Positions 24,501-39,826 are shown, counted from the stretch's first letter. The stretch is DNA of 64,000 nucleotides from Salticus scenicus (GCA_963930645.1 OZ005653.1:207903513-207967512); one strand, 5' to 3'. Numbers and translations: made by a program. The notes: generated by a model not told the origin, from the letters alone.

Positions 24501-27500
24501 ATAATTTCATTGTTGCTTTGTAGTTTCATTATTATTCAACTGCTTTGAAATTTTGCTTTTTTAAATCCATATGACTCTATTCTGGTCTTAGCAGGCTGGG
24601 GAAGTGTTGCCGGCGTGAAACTAGTTTAACCCCACAGGCAAGTCACAAGTCTTGCTGCCTGCCTACTTCCTTCCTTTCTTGGGTTTCTTAGATTATTTTT
24701 TCATAAATTTCGAAGCAGTTTATGTTTTCAAGTTAAGATTCGTTGTGTTAGTTTATTGATTTGATTGTTTTACAGGCTGTTGATTAGTAAATATGGTTTC
24801 TTTGAATATGTGTATTTCATCCCCTGAAAAAAAAAAAAAAAAAAAATTTCATTTTTCTGAACTTCTCTTACATGGGGAAATTTTTAATCTTATTGGTCAT
24901 TGGTGTTTCAGTGATCTTGTATCTGTTGCTTGGCTTCTACTATGCTAACTAGATCATCATTATTATACACATGCAGTAGTGGACATAATTATAAGACACC
25001 TATCTAATTTGACAAACAGTGAAAGAAAAGATTCAGAACTTAAAAATGTTTTATCAAATACATCAAAAACATAAGTTTATTTTGTTATCACACGTAATTG
25101 TTTTATAGAAATGATATTTTTATAGAGTTTAATAAAAAAAATTAAAAATACCATGGACAAAATTATAAAACACCCTAACATTTTAATTAATACACCTGCT
25201 TTTTTTTCAAAAATAATGTGCATAATACAAATTTTATGCACGCTGTTATGACATCAGCAGTTAACTAAAGCAGACGATAATCGACTTCATGCATTTACAA
25301 ACATGCCATGAGGAACAGAATTAAAAGAAAGTGAAATTCACGAAAATTGGAGATTAAATGGAACTGGTGCTTCAATTAATAATATTTCAAAAAATATTAA
25401 ATGCTATAGATGTGCAATTAGAAATGTTTTGAAAAGAGGAATTAATCGATCGGTGATTAAAAGATCTGGACATACTCCTTGCTTATCCTCGAGAGACAGA
25501 CGCCATGTGCTTTCGCTTGCTACACAGAATAAGATGACAACTACAAGCATTAAAAATGCTTTGAAACTGAATTGTTCAAGGAGAACCATTCGCAGGGTGT
25601 TGCATAATGCTTCCTATGTGAAATATAAAAATTGAAGAAAAAACCATCGCTTCTAAGCCGGCATAAAATGGAGCATCTTAACTTCACTAAACAAACTATG
25701 GCCTGGACCTCCAAATGGTACTCTGTTATTTTCTGATGAAAAAATGTTTAACCTGGATGGTCCTGACGAGTTTCAATATTATTGGCATGATTTACGGAAG
25801 TCTCCTCATGTACTAATGAGCCGCCAAATGAGTGGAGGCCCAGTAATGGTTTGGGCTGGTTTTCGGCTTAATGGAAAACGGATATTGTTTTTGTGCATTC
25901 AAGAATGAATTCCGAAAAATATAAGAATCTTCTTAAAGATCAACTAGCCATGTACGGTGAACTTCTTTGTGGCAAAAACTACACTTTCCAGCACGATAAC
26001 GCACCGATTCAAACAAAAAAGTGGCTTTCAGAGCAAAGTATCAATGTTCTCCCATGGCCTTCTCGCTCCCCAGACTTAAATCCCATCGAAAACTTGTGGG
26101 GGATCTTAGCTCGTACGGTTTACCAAAATGGGAGGCAGTTTATATGGGTCGAAGACCTAAAGAATGCTATAAAATGTGCTTGGAAAGAACTGTCTTGTGA
26201 TATTTTGTTAGAATTAATAGATTCAATGCCGAATCGCATCTTTCATGATATAAAAAACAATAGCGGCTCCACCAAATGTTGAATAACCATGTTTGAGGAT
26301 TTTCTTTTAGACCATTAGTGTCTGCTAATCGGGTGCAGAATATGCCCGAACGAGGTTCGGAGGAAATTTAAACTGACTGGGGAAATTTTGAATATTTTTT
26401 TAAGAAAAAATAAAAATGTAAATCAAAAATAACAATTTGCTACTTTGAAGTGCTTATAATATACACTAACAGTGATATTTTTATGTTACACTGTATACTT
26501 ATTCTCTGAAAGATTTATTACATAGAACAAATGACTTTGTATAGCAAAGTAGATTTTTGCATTATTGAGGGAAATTTATACTGTGTTTGGGGGAAATTTC
26601 CAAGGTTTGAACATTTTCAGCACCCCTGCTGCTAATTACGTTGACCACTGTATTTGGAAAAAACAGTTGGTGTCTTATAATTTTGTCCATTATGTTTTTA
26701 CTTATTTTCATTAAATTATATGAAAATATCATTATTATAAAATAATTATATATGATAACATAATAAATTTATGTTTTTGACGTATTTGATAAAGCATATT
26801 TAAGCTCTGAATCTTTTCTTTCACTATTTGTCAAATTAGATAGGTGTCTTATAATTATGTCCACCACTGTAAGTAATAAATATCTCATTAATAGATCCTA
26901 CAAGAAATATATATATATAAAGAGAGAGAAATATTTTTTAAACATTTCTTCTTTCCTAATGTCTTTCAAAAAGTATATACACAAATGCTATTCATAAATG
27001 AAGCAATAGATAAATTGATTCGCCAAAAAATAAATTAATTAAATTATTGAAAAACATTATTAATATGAAAATAATAAAACACAACTTACAACAAACTTCT
27101 TTGCAATGAGATTAGAACAAAAATTATAAATAATAGTTTCATTTGGCATATCTTTGTTAGGAGTTTTTGCATTTAAAATTGATAAAAGACGGCTAATTTT
27201 GTCTCTAACATGTGCTCCAGACACTGATGATATAGCATTAATGGGAACATTTATGGATTTCTGTAGCTCAAACCTAAGCTTCTTGTTCTAAATAAAAGAA
27301 AAAAAATAACTTTAATTAATAAAAATAAGTAATGAAAAACATACCTCCAAAATCAATGTAGTACAGTTGAACTTCAAAAATCCGGATATCCAAAATCCAG
27401 AAATCTCTAAAATCCGGACATTTTTTCCTAATTCAGTTTTATTTTTAAAATACGACTTTGCTGTACCTGATTTTCACATTTTTTGTGGAATGCAGTTTAA

Positions 27501-27687
27501 AATCCTTATAACTGAACACCAAATATATAAATATGTACATAATCTGATATATTTTTATACATTGACTGTTAATTAAAGACTTTATTCTTTACATTACAGG
27601 ACAGTTAATACACTGAATTAAAAAAAAAAAAAAAAAGAAAGAAACAGTATTCTCATTAGAGTCAAACACCTTTCAATTTATGAAAAC

Positions 27688-27719
<32 letters not shown>

Positions 27720-30700
27720 CATAAGAAATACTTTGTAAAGTTTCATAATTTTATTTGCGAATGTTTTTAATGAACAAATAGGTTAAGGCATTATCTGTTG
27801 TCTATTTTATTTTATTTTAATTTATTGTGTTTGTGTTAGGTCGTTGCAAAAGTTCGTGCGGACGCGGATCATTTTATTGCCTCCAAAGACAAGAGCTTCT
27901 ATCGCCGTAGTATATATTTGTTACCCGAAAAAATGGGCAAAGGTTGTAGAAAGTAATGGAGAGTATTTTGATTAAAAATTGTCATTTGATTTGATGTATT
28001 TTTATGAAATGAAGCAATAAAAAAACCGCACGAATTTATGCAAAGACATAATATTATTTTAATTCAGCATAAGCTTATTTATTTATTTATTTTTGGAATA
28101 CTGTTTTATTATTTAATTCTTCAATTTGATCGTCGTTTATCTTTACTAGAATAAAAATTGCATTTTGTATTTTATTATAATGGAATAAAAAATTATATAT
28201 ATATATATATTCACTTAATGCAAAGAATTGATTAAACTTTAAATTGAAGAGAAGAGACAGTGTCATCAAGTGCACTGAGGATAAGTGGGACAGCACTTGA
28301 AATATATCTGCACAGTCAAAAGGACACACAGTCAATTTTTAAGGTATTGTTTGTTTTCGTTAGCTGTGACCCTGCTCACCTATGCGCATGCGTGAGGTCT
28401 GCATTGATTTTGTTAAAATAGGGTAGAAGCGTAGAAGATGAGAGAATGTTTACATTTTACGAGTGAGAGATAAGTTGCGGTTTCTTTTTTCTTTTTTTTT
28501 CTTTTCAGGACATTATTGAATTTTGAGGCGATACTTCTTCGTTATATTCGTATAAAGGCAAAATGCTGATTTTTCCCCCTTGTAATTTTTAAATAAGTGT
28601 AGAAGATCAGTTTTATTCTTCGATGCAAAATAAAATCCGTAAACTTAAAAGTAAATGCCTGTTTTCTTTCTTCTTCTTCTTTTTTTTTTTTCAGTTAAAA
28701 TTATTTTTATTTGCTTACTTGATCTCTAAATTCGTACTATATCTGTCATACCTGAACACTTGTTTCATGCACTGATTATAGTAGTAAATTAATTAAAAAT
28801 GACTTAAATTAGGTAAAATTTACATAATTCATTAATAAAAGAAGAGAAAAAGAACAACGTTTACAGTAGACTTTACCTGTAGTAAAAGTAATATATTTTT
28901 TTCTTTTAAATTATACTGCTAAAATAAAAATACCATATTTTTGGATCTCTATTTTACAGAAATTTACAGAAAATCGTATTTAAATCAAATCATTAGATTT
29001 TTTTATCATGATTATTTTACACCTTTTATTTTTCGCGCATATTGTCATATAAATTACATTAAATAAAATATTGTTAATTAAAATTAAAAATTAAACTTTA
29101 AATTCGCGTAAAAAGGTAAAATAAATATTGAAGACTCATAAAAAGAAAACGAACACGTGTAGAACGAAAAGCGCATTTGGCTAAGTGCCCATCTCATTCA
29201 ACGCATCACCCCTTTTCCGAGTAGGATCGTTCCGCGAGAGGTAGACATGGTTTACGAAAACGGACAGTAGTTGTTTTTCAATTTAAAGTAAAAATTTATT
29301 TATTTATTTTTATTTCATTTTATTTATTTATTTATTTATTTATTTTTATTTCATTTTATTTATTTATTTATTTATTTATTTTTATTTATTTTTATTTATT
29401 TATTTATTTATTTATTTTATAAATCTCTAAAATCCAGAAAATTCAATTTAAAGTAAAAATTTATTTATTTATTTTTTATATAAATCTCTTAAATCCAGAA
29501 AATTTGAAAATCCACAATTGCTGTGGTCCCGCCGATTCTGGATTTTTGAGGTTCAACTGCATTCACTCTCTAGAACACATTAGTTATACTGTTACTACAA
29601 GACAAACTAAGAAATTCAAATGTTAATCATGGATTTTCTTGGAAAAATTACTGTTATAAGATTTTATTAAGAACAGTATTCTTAAGGTTGTTAAGGAAAT
29701 CTATTTTGATTTATTAATTTCAATTAACCAAATATTTTGCAATGATTTCATTTATTTTTATCGTCTGTAAACTAATGTAAATGTACACACCAAGTAAATT
29801 TATCATAATGTAAATGGAATATAATGTGAAAAATTAATCTGAAATTTAATTTACATTATTTTAAATCTGTACAATAATGGAGTTACAGGTCTGCGTGGGA
29901 TGAAATTTTGCGACCTGAACCCAGCCTGTTTATTTTTATTTATTTATTTGTTATTGCAGACAGACATACAGAAGGCATACAGACAGAAAGTCAAATCGAA
30001 ACCGTACAGCAACCAACAAAGTGGGCAAAACTTGCTTGTTAAAATTGAAAAATTTTAACACTGTTTAATTTAATTAATTATTTTCAAAACCAATAAAAAA
30101 TAGTTTGGCTCTTACTCATTTAATCTATTTTCCCCCCAATTAATCATTTAAATCACTTAAAATTCAATAATAAAAAAAAAAAAATTCTTAAAATTCGCGA
30201 ATTTATTTATTTTTTTGGACACAAACTGGCATTTCAGGAATGTAAACAAACCAATTCTCCAATAAGAAAATCAGAAAATTAAATAATAGTAAACTGACTT
30301 AAAATTATTTGGATTCTTGCTCAAATAACCTAAAAATAATATGAATTTTTCCGGCGTTCATATTTCGCTAATTAAAAAATATGACGTCATTTTTAATTGC
30401 ATTTTCAAAATTTTCTTAGAAAGTTCGATTCACTCCACATAAACATGGTATTGCTACGCTGATTCAAAATTAAATAGAGTCCTTTGAAATAAGGAATCAA
30501 ATTTGATAGCAATAAATCAATCTTAAAAATAGTCTAAAATAAATTTTCCTTCATCAAAAATAATTTAATTTTAATATATTTCTTTAATTTTTATTTGAGC
30601 AAGTGACCTAAGTAATATTCATTCTTTAGGAACTTTTTACCTATCGATATTTGTGTGCATCGGCTTTCACAAGTGGGAATCTTGCATCACATTTTTTCTC

Positions 30701-33700
30701 TCTCCTGGAAGTCAGCTTTTGGATTAGACGTGTTATTTGCCGGGCTGGCAGCGGTGCCGTTTCTAGCCATTGAGAGCGAATGGTGTTGCAGTCGGACCTG
30801 GTTTGCTTCCATACATATAATTCTCATCTGAATGTCTTGCTATAAATAATGATTTTCTTAATTTTTGTTTTACTCTGGTATGTTCATCATAAAGTAGTCT
30901 CACTTCAACATGTAAATTCGTTGAAAAAAAAATGATCGCTCAAGTGAACAGATTCTGGACCCTGATCTAGTAGGGATACACCACAGGCCATATAGAAATC
31001 ATCAGCTTTTGCTCATGTCTTCATCATCTGTTCGTGAAATATCCTAAGATCATCCAACAGATCCAGGCCTAATCAACTCAAAGTGATCTTTAATAACAGA
31101 AGATTCAATATGAAAGTTGCATCGAGCGTAACAAAATAGGCCTAATTCAGCGTGGGTTGTACCAACATCTTACTTCATCCTGTGTAATATCCTAAGGCTC
31201 AAGTCAAATGATAAAATGGAGTCAAACAACTCAATACTGTTTTGGATATTCTCAAATTTGTTTTCCTCCAGAAAAGACTTTATTTTCTGCAATGAACATT
31301 TAATATACTTACTTTATAGCAAAAACACGCAATGATAAATATTAGCATGTTCCATAACGATATTTGAAAAAAGAAAGTGATTTTACAATATACCATCTTG
31401 AGAGTTATGGAAAAAATTATCATAATTATATTAATGTAAAGTGATTTGTGCCGGCACTTAAATAAAAATTTAAGAATTCTTCACTAAAGATTGTGTTTAA
31501 GGAATTTTCATGTTCTTTTTTTATTTATTTATATTTCATTTGGATTTTCATGTTGTTTTTTTATTTATTTATGTTTCATTTGGATTTTCTTAGTTCCTGT
31601 ATCTTTAACTTCATATGATGATTGGGTAAGTCATATTTTTTCTAATTTTATTTATTTATTTTGAAATATTTTTCATGAGCATATTATAGCGGCACAATTC
31701 AATAATTTTTATATGAATATGATCAAAGGATAAAATTTTAAATTATTAATTTAACAGGATTAGAACTCCCGATTTACGATTCGATGTTTAGATCTTTTTC
31801 AGTTTCAGGTGATATTCAAATTGAATTTTATTAAACGTATTTATCTTTAATAACATTGCTAGTACTTTTTAAAATTTTAAAAGTCATAAATCATGAATGT
31901 ACAAGCACATATTAAAAGTAAGACTATTAATTTCTTCTTAATATAAAATTTTTTATAACTTAAATATAAAATGTGATCTTATGAAATATCAAATACAAAT
32001 ATCTACTATTCCAATAATATACCAACAAAAGCAAAATTTAATTTTCTACACAGGCAGAAAAGAAAAACTTGAATTTTTAAAAACATGTACTGTTACAATA
32101 AAAAATAATTAAAAAACCCTACTTTGCTTCAATGGTTAGCCATAGCTTTCACGTCGGGATTAAAGAGAGAGCCATTAAAGAGACAGCCAAGTTTAAAAGA
32201 AGATTCATGGATAGTTTCGCTGCTTTAGCCATCGAGGATGCTGGGGTGAAATTACATGAAAGCTATGACCAGTTTCCCTCAGTTTCAGGAGGAGGCTGCA
32301 GCTTGCCTGCCTTATGACTGATAAAATAGCACCCTTCTTTGCCCTTCATCCAAAAAAAGTACACCCTTTTTGCTTCTAAACAAAAACAAGTTGGGCCCTT
32401 ACTGCCTTTTGTTGAAAATAACATTCAAACTGAAGATATGCTATATATATATATATATAAACAAATGTATTAGGTATAACAGTGGACATCCATTCATACA
32501 TAGTAATAAATTTAATTAAAACTTTTTCTTCTATTTATACCTAAACTAGAAATTTTAAATAAATGTCTGGATTTTAGATGTTAAATGTGCCCCTCAAGAA
32601 TCTAAAAAGTGCCCTTTTTTTATTAGCAACACCCTGCCTTTTTTCAAACTTGGGGGAAACTCTGGCTATGACTAGCCATTGAAGCAAAGAAGGGATATTT
32701 AATTATGTTTTTATAATTTAAATGCTTCAATTATTTTATATTTTTAAAGTTTGAATATTGTTATGTTTCAAACTTTTGATTTTACCTTCATTGCACAATT
32801 CACAAGCATACTTCATTTAACATGCTTAAATATATTTTTTGTGATACTCTTGATACAAATGATTCTGAATAAAACAAGTATTTTGTGGCCATCACCATAC
32901 ATTTATAGAAGAAAGTAAAAATGGTGTCCAATTATGTTTAAGATTGTGTGTTCAAAAATTGGAAGTCGAAAATTTCTAAGAATCCAATACTTTCTTCTAC
33001 TGAATACAGAAAAAACTAAAAATATTAAATAAAGAAAACTAGAAAGATTATACATTGTTTATTTACTCTTCAAATTTTGGAAATTTTAGAAAATAATAAT
33101 AATTAATTATTTAAAAATAAATAAAATCAATCACATAAAAACTACACAAATTAAGGTTTAAATATTGTTATGGAATAAAATATAAAAGGAAAGAAATCGA
33201 ATTAAAATTGTGAATTGAAGCAGGTAGAGCGATAAATCATCTGCACTTGGATCAGTATCTCTAAGATTAATAATTATTTTAATTAATCAATAAATAAATA
33301 AATAAATAATAATAATAACAATAAAATAAAATAAAATCTTACCCTGGGATCATCAACAAAACCTTTTATATTATTTTGAATAGCTTTCAAGTTTTCACTT
33401 ATTCTATGATATTCTTCAACAGCATCAGGAGCAATGAACCCAGAAATAATTGCTTTAGCTTCTAAATGAAAGAAAAAAGAAATCAGTTAACAATGAATTA
33501 TCTTGTAATAAAATATACTGATTGAAGTTTAAACTCATTCACTAAAAAGTTCACAGAATAGAAAATAAATGCATCAAAATTTATAAAAGTTGTCAAAGCT
33601 TTTTTTGGGGAAATTTATGACAATTTTATTACATTCAATATAAAATTAAAGAAATTTTTTAAAATAATAGAATTTCCTTTAAAAATTTTCTTATTTCAGC

Positions 33701-36700
33701 CAGAAGTGTCGCACACACACACACACACAAAAAAAAAAAGCTTATGTCAATTAGTTACTTTTATTTTTATTTATTTATAGATCATCAGCCATATCATGAA
33801 AAGTCCTATCTCACTTTTGATGATTTTACAAGATTGGTAAGATCAATGTTCAATATTAAAACAAGCTCAAATGAAGTATGGAAAATTTTTATAAAAATAC
33901 AGTTCTCAAATGGTAAGAAATAGGGATATTATTGTTCATAGGCCTTATTCAGATTCCTGAGCTGATGTTATGGGTAGCTTATCTCAAAACCTATTTTTTT
34001 TTTTTTTCTTTTTTTTTTGTAAATGGCCAACTCTATAAATACAATAAAGCTAATTTCATTAATAATAACAAGTATGTTGTGGCCAGGAGGTGCAGAAAAT
34101 GTTCAGACCTCTTAAATTTCTCCCAAACACAATCTGAATAACTCAATAACTCAAATGTCTATTTTGTTTTACAAAGCAATTTATTCTATGTAATAAGTGT
34201 TTAAGTGAATAAGTATATACTGTAACATAAAAATGCAGCTGTTAGTTTATATTATGAGCATTGCAAAGAAAGCAAATTATTATCTTAGACTTACATTTTT
34301 ATTTTCCCCTAAGAAAATATTCAAAACTTGTTCAATTATTGTTCAATATATTGTTCAAATTATTGCTTGTCAATCGAAATTTCTCCCAAACCTTGTTCAG
34401 ATGTTCGGACATATTCTGCAACCCTTGTTGTGAATATGTCCCCCCCACCACAGAACTTTCTTCTATGTCATTCTGTACAACATTTACAATGTAACGTGCA
34501 CAAAAAGTTAATCATAGCCTCTCATAATAGACTTTACATATGGATTTTGGTGCAGTTTTAATTAACAGATGCTGAGATGTAGCCATGTGAAAAATCCCAG
34601 TAAATGAGTAGTAGCACCACCCCCATTTGGCTAATATACATCAAAATTAACTCAGCATTTCTATTCTTAATGGTTATTGCTGGGACTAAGCAATAACCAT
34701 TAGAATATAAATCATTAACTTCTACCATTGATTGCCTTATCATACTAACCATTAACTTCTTCTATATTAACTTCTTCTTCCATTAACCATTAATTTTCTT
34801 CTATACTGAATATAGAAGAAAGTAATAATAAATTGCTAAACAAAAAGGAAATTAAGGTTTAAAAAAAAAAAAAACCTAATTCTATCAGTAATACTCAAAA
34901 AGAAAAACCTATTTTTACCCCTTTTATCACTTATTGTAAAGGTGCTGCTATTAAAATAAAAAATGCTAGTAAAAAACATGGTACAAACATTCCTATCAAA
35001 CCAAACCCTACTATTTTTCACCGCATCACATCCACAATGAAAAAGATCCAATTAACTCTAATGAAAAAGCTGGTATTTATAAAATCAATTTCCATTTCTA
35101 AGACAATATAAAAGCTACTTACATTGGCATGACTAAAGGAAAAATAAAAGATCGCGAAAATGAACACCTCACCGACTTAAAATTTAATAAACCTTCTACC
35201 GTCTTTCTAGAGCTAATATTAATAACCCAATTGATATTAACTCCATAACTGCCCATAAAATTGCTAATTATAACTCCCATATTTAGGTGCTCAAACACGA
35301 AGCCATCGAAATACTAACCTGCCCCATAGCTACTAACAACTGTGAGCATAGTATAATACCTCAAAACTGGCAACTGATCATCAACGAACTAAAACAAACT
35401 AACGAGATCTAAGAAGGTATTGATCGGAAAACAAGAAGCTATTAGTACTGAAGATCACCATGATAATGATTCAAAAGTGCTTTACTACAGAAAGCTATAA
35501 TGGTATTAATCTGTGAATATAATCTTATTACCTTCTTCTATATTCAATAGTAGAGATTGTGGTTTGGTAAAAATTTTGCTTTTGAGTTTTTAATAAATTT
35601 ATAAATTTTTTTGGCAATTGTATATCAGGAACTATACCACAAAATTTCATACAAATTGATATGTAGTTGTAACTTAACATAAATTAGTGCCTAGCAACTT
35701 TTAGTAAAAATCAGCTACCCAACAGATGATATTGTTATCCCAAGTTTTCTAAATTTTTAACATAGCAGTATAGGACAAAATTTCATATGAATGTGCACAC
35801 TGAGAATTATTTTTAATAATAATAATCAACCAGGAAAATTTTTTTGTATATATAGGAAGAATGATTACTCCCTTAGAGAGGGAGATGGAGGAGGAGGGGG
35901 CAAAATCTCAATATGGATATCTTGCAAAAAGAACTCACAATACCTTTCAAATAAATGGTTAAACAACTGACTTGTGACAAAAAAGAAAATTATTGTCCCC
36001 CCTCCTCCCCCCCCCCCAAAAAAAAAAAATAAGATGCTATTTGTTATTATAAAATTGAATTTGTTAAAATATTTAGTGTTTTCTTCTCTGGAATGAAAAT
36101 CGCCTGCATTCATCATGCAAGATAATTTTAATAAATTATTTGTACTGAGTAAATTTGTATAGGAAAATATAGAAGAAAGGCTTGTAATGTCCACAACCTA
36201 TAAGTTTCTATGACAAAATTCCAAATGACAGTAAATTACCAATTTAAAATTTTAAAATAAAGGAACAGAAAAATCGGATTAAACTAAAATTATTTTATTT
36301 AGTTCAAACTCTTTTGAATTTAAGAAAAATTTTCCTATAAAATAATATCAATCATTTTTAACTTATCAACATTTTATAAAAGTTTAATTCATAAATAAAA
36401 TTTCAAAATTTATTAAAAAAAAAAAAAAAAAAAAACTAACAGTATTTATGTATGGAAACTGGAAGCTTTTATCATAGTTCTAGGAGAAAGTTTTTTTTTT
36501 TTTTTCTTTTATAATTTATTTTAGATATGTAGTATACCAATAGTTCCTTTCTCCTTTTTTTTTTTTTTTTTTTTTAATTATTACTGTTATCATTATTATT
36601 ATTAAAATTTTACAAATGTTTGCCAAATGATAAATTATACACAATTCTTATTTGTAAAGTTTTAGTATTATGAGAAATTTATTTAACTTAATTAACAATT

Positions 36701-38622
36701 TTTTTTCATAGGCTATATCACTTATTTATGATGCAATTTAATACATAAATAAAATAATTATTAAAAATAGATAAAATGTTATTGGCTTATGTTAATTTAC
36801 CATTCTTCATTTTATTTTTGTTTTCAACTTCTTTCTGAGGAGATTTTTCTTTATCATCAGTTTTTGCTCCAACTGACTCATTTGAAGCTATCATAAAATA
36901 AAATTGGTGTCAAATTGATATTAATAATCAGAATAAAATAATAACAACCATATATCTTTCAATATGTCACAGTTACATTCTCACTAAAGATAACAGAACA
37001 AACATTGCACACTCAGCAAAAAATATACATTTCGATTACAAAGGAAAAAAAAAAAAACTTTTTGTTGAAAAGAATTGTGATGACAATCTTTAAGATTTAA
37101 ATTTGATATATAAACCCTCTTCCAGATATCCTTTCACTTGTATTACTTAGTTATTAAAAGAAAGTTGATTTTTCTAATTAGGTAAATCAAATTTAAATCT
37201 CAGAAGATATGTGTGTATGTTTTAGAAAACAGTTCTACCAATTTCCTGCAAATTTACAATATTAACTCCATATCAGATGTTCTTTCATTATGTATTATTA
37301 TTCGGTGTACAGATGAGTTTGCCAAGTTTTGGAAAAAATCAGAAGAAAGACCAAGAGTTGATATTCCAAAAATGGCTCTAACTATTTTCTTCAAATTTGC
37401 TTGATAAATTATCTTTTAAATGCCCTCTTTTACATATTAGTTGGTACAATTCCTTTTATGCTTTTGAAGTTTTTTTTTTTTTTTATGTTGTTTGATTGTT
37501 TTTTAATGATGGGATGTAAACCCATGCAACAAGTATGGAATTGTACACCTAGATTAATAAATGAATATGTTAAATAAAAGGGATTACTTTTTCTGTCCAA
37601 AGTGAACCTGTCTATTCAATTTTTTTTTTTTTTTTTTTTTTTTCCCTTTTAGAAAAAAATGTTTTTCTTAACTGAAATCGTATTATTAAAATTTAAAAAT
37701 ACTCTTTTATGTGTTATGAAATTTTGATCATGAGTTTTCAATTTATTAAACTGAATATTTAGATCATTAAGTAGCTAAAAAACTGACATAACAGTTAGCG
37801 ACAAAAAAGAAAAAACTATTTTATGAATATCTAAATTTTTAAATTTGCAGTCTCAAAATCAATCTAATCCAATAAATACTATAAAAATTTTTTGCTAGCA
37901 AAAAGATAAATGATGATTTTACAACACAATTGTCTGTTTGCTTATTATTATTATTATTATTATTATTTTAATAAAAATAATTAGAAAAAAAAAATGAATG
38001 TTTTTGAGATACATAAAATAATAATAATAAATAATAAATTTACCTGCTTCAGAATTAATATTTGTAATATTTCCATTTATAGTCATTTCTTTTAATTGTT
38101 GTTGTTTCTTTTCATGGTCTTGTACAGCTTTTATTTTGGCATATTCTAAAAAACAAAAGAATAAAAAATAATTTCATAACATTATTTTTACAAAGCCAAA
38201 ACTTGCTTCTACTGACTATAGAATAGGGATGTTTGAGTTCTGGATTTTTTAATTTATTTTCCACCAGTAATTACGAATTGGAATTTTGTTTATAGTTAAT
38301 TGCTAAACTTTACTAGAAAGTTAACAATAACATCAATATTAAAAAAAAAAAAAAACATGACTCACTTTTAACATGAGTTAGAAGTTAAAAGATTAATAGC
38401 GCTCAAATTTTAAGATATCAATGCAAAGTAATCTGGTTGAAAAAGAAAAAAAAAAAAAAAAATGCAATATAAATATTATTTTTTTTTGCACTATTTATTT
38501 GAAAAGCATTTTTTCAGTTGAAATAAAATGCTTTAATAATTTAATAGAATATTTATTTTTATGTATAAAAAATAACAAAATTAAAAGCAGACGATCAACA
38601 TTTCCTACAACCAGCTTTGGCC

Positions 38623-38655
<33 letters not shown>

Positions 38656-39790
38656 TTTTCAATACTGTGTGTTTTGATACTGATTATTATTAATTTTCTT
38701 TTTCTTAAAAAAAAATGATGAAATTCTGGCAAAAGCAGAATTTAGTTTAGTACGGAGGACTAATTGTTTTTCTTTTTTTTTTTTCAAATTAGTATAACAT
38801 CGCTTTCAAATTAATCAATTATATTTTCGATAAATGTTCACCTATCATAAAAATCTGTAGACTGAGACTAATAGTCCTTTGTACTAAAAATCTGGTAGCA
38901 AAATCCTGGGACACAAACACCCCTAATAGAAGAAAGTAATAAAATTTAAAAAAAGGGGGGGGGAGGGGAATCTAGCATAAATAACTTTTAAAAAGTCTCA
39001 AAAAAATAATTAAATAAATCTTACCAATGTCATTAGTAATATCTTGCAAAATTTCATATGATTTTTTCACCAAATCATTAGCATTATAAATATCTTCAAT
39101 TGTCAATGGTTGTATTTGTGTTCTATCAGCGATTTCTTTTATTTTCTCAACAAGTTCAGTCATTTGACTAATACGGTCATTGGCAGGAATTTTTAAGAAA
39201 GATGAATGTTCACAAGATGTTAGTTTTTCTTTAGCTTTCATGACAGAACTTTCAGCTTCTACTTGGCAACTGTTCAACTGGAGAAGAAATTCCTCTTGCT
39301 CTTGCTGTCTACAATACAATAATTTCAGACAAATTAAAAACATGAATGTTGAAAACACGAAATTGTATAATAATAAAAAAAAAATAATAATAATAATTAC
39401 ATCATTACAAAATATTTACAGAAAATTTCTACTGTCATCATCATTTAGGAGGGAAAAAAAAAAAAAAAAAAAAAAAAGATGGCAGAACATAGATTTTTAT
39501 TTATTTATTTATTTATATTCTACACTATTAAACATACCATGATTGCAACTCTATCATTAGCATTATCTGTTATCTTATACATTTATTTGACATCAAAATC
39601 AGTGACTACTTAAATGACACATTAACTTTAAAATGCAGTATCTAAGTGCAACTACACTTACATACTAAAGAGGAATTGCCTATAAAAAAGCTTATTTCAA
39701 CAAAAAAATACCTAGAGCTCTGAAATTGTGAAGAATTGAGACAGGAAATTGTTTTAAAGAGTTTAAAGGAACATATTATTCCAAGAAATA

Positions 39791-39826
<36 letters not shown>

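Larger units (their letters stand above)
27364..29559. mobile_element. Non-autonomous TIR element, pogo/Tigger-like ends
   Basis: The left end cagttgaacttcaaaaatcc and the right end (gatttttgaggttcaactg) are inverse copies. TA lies outside the left end and CA outside the right, in line with a TA target. The TIR style (CAGTTGAAC...AAATCC) resembles pogo/Tigger elements. The interior has no transposase, but contains a nested mini-mariner (27839-28048), moderately GC-rich patches (28360-28400, 29155-29260) and a TTTA microsatellite. It lies in the 6 kb GLE1 intron. Confidence 0.7.

Noticed and set aside
32132..32317. 61-codon frame at 32132
   Set aside because: It lies inside a MITE and begins within its TIR. 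No motif is present; a chance frame in slightly GC-richer DNA.
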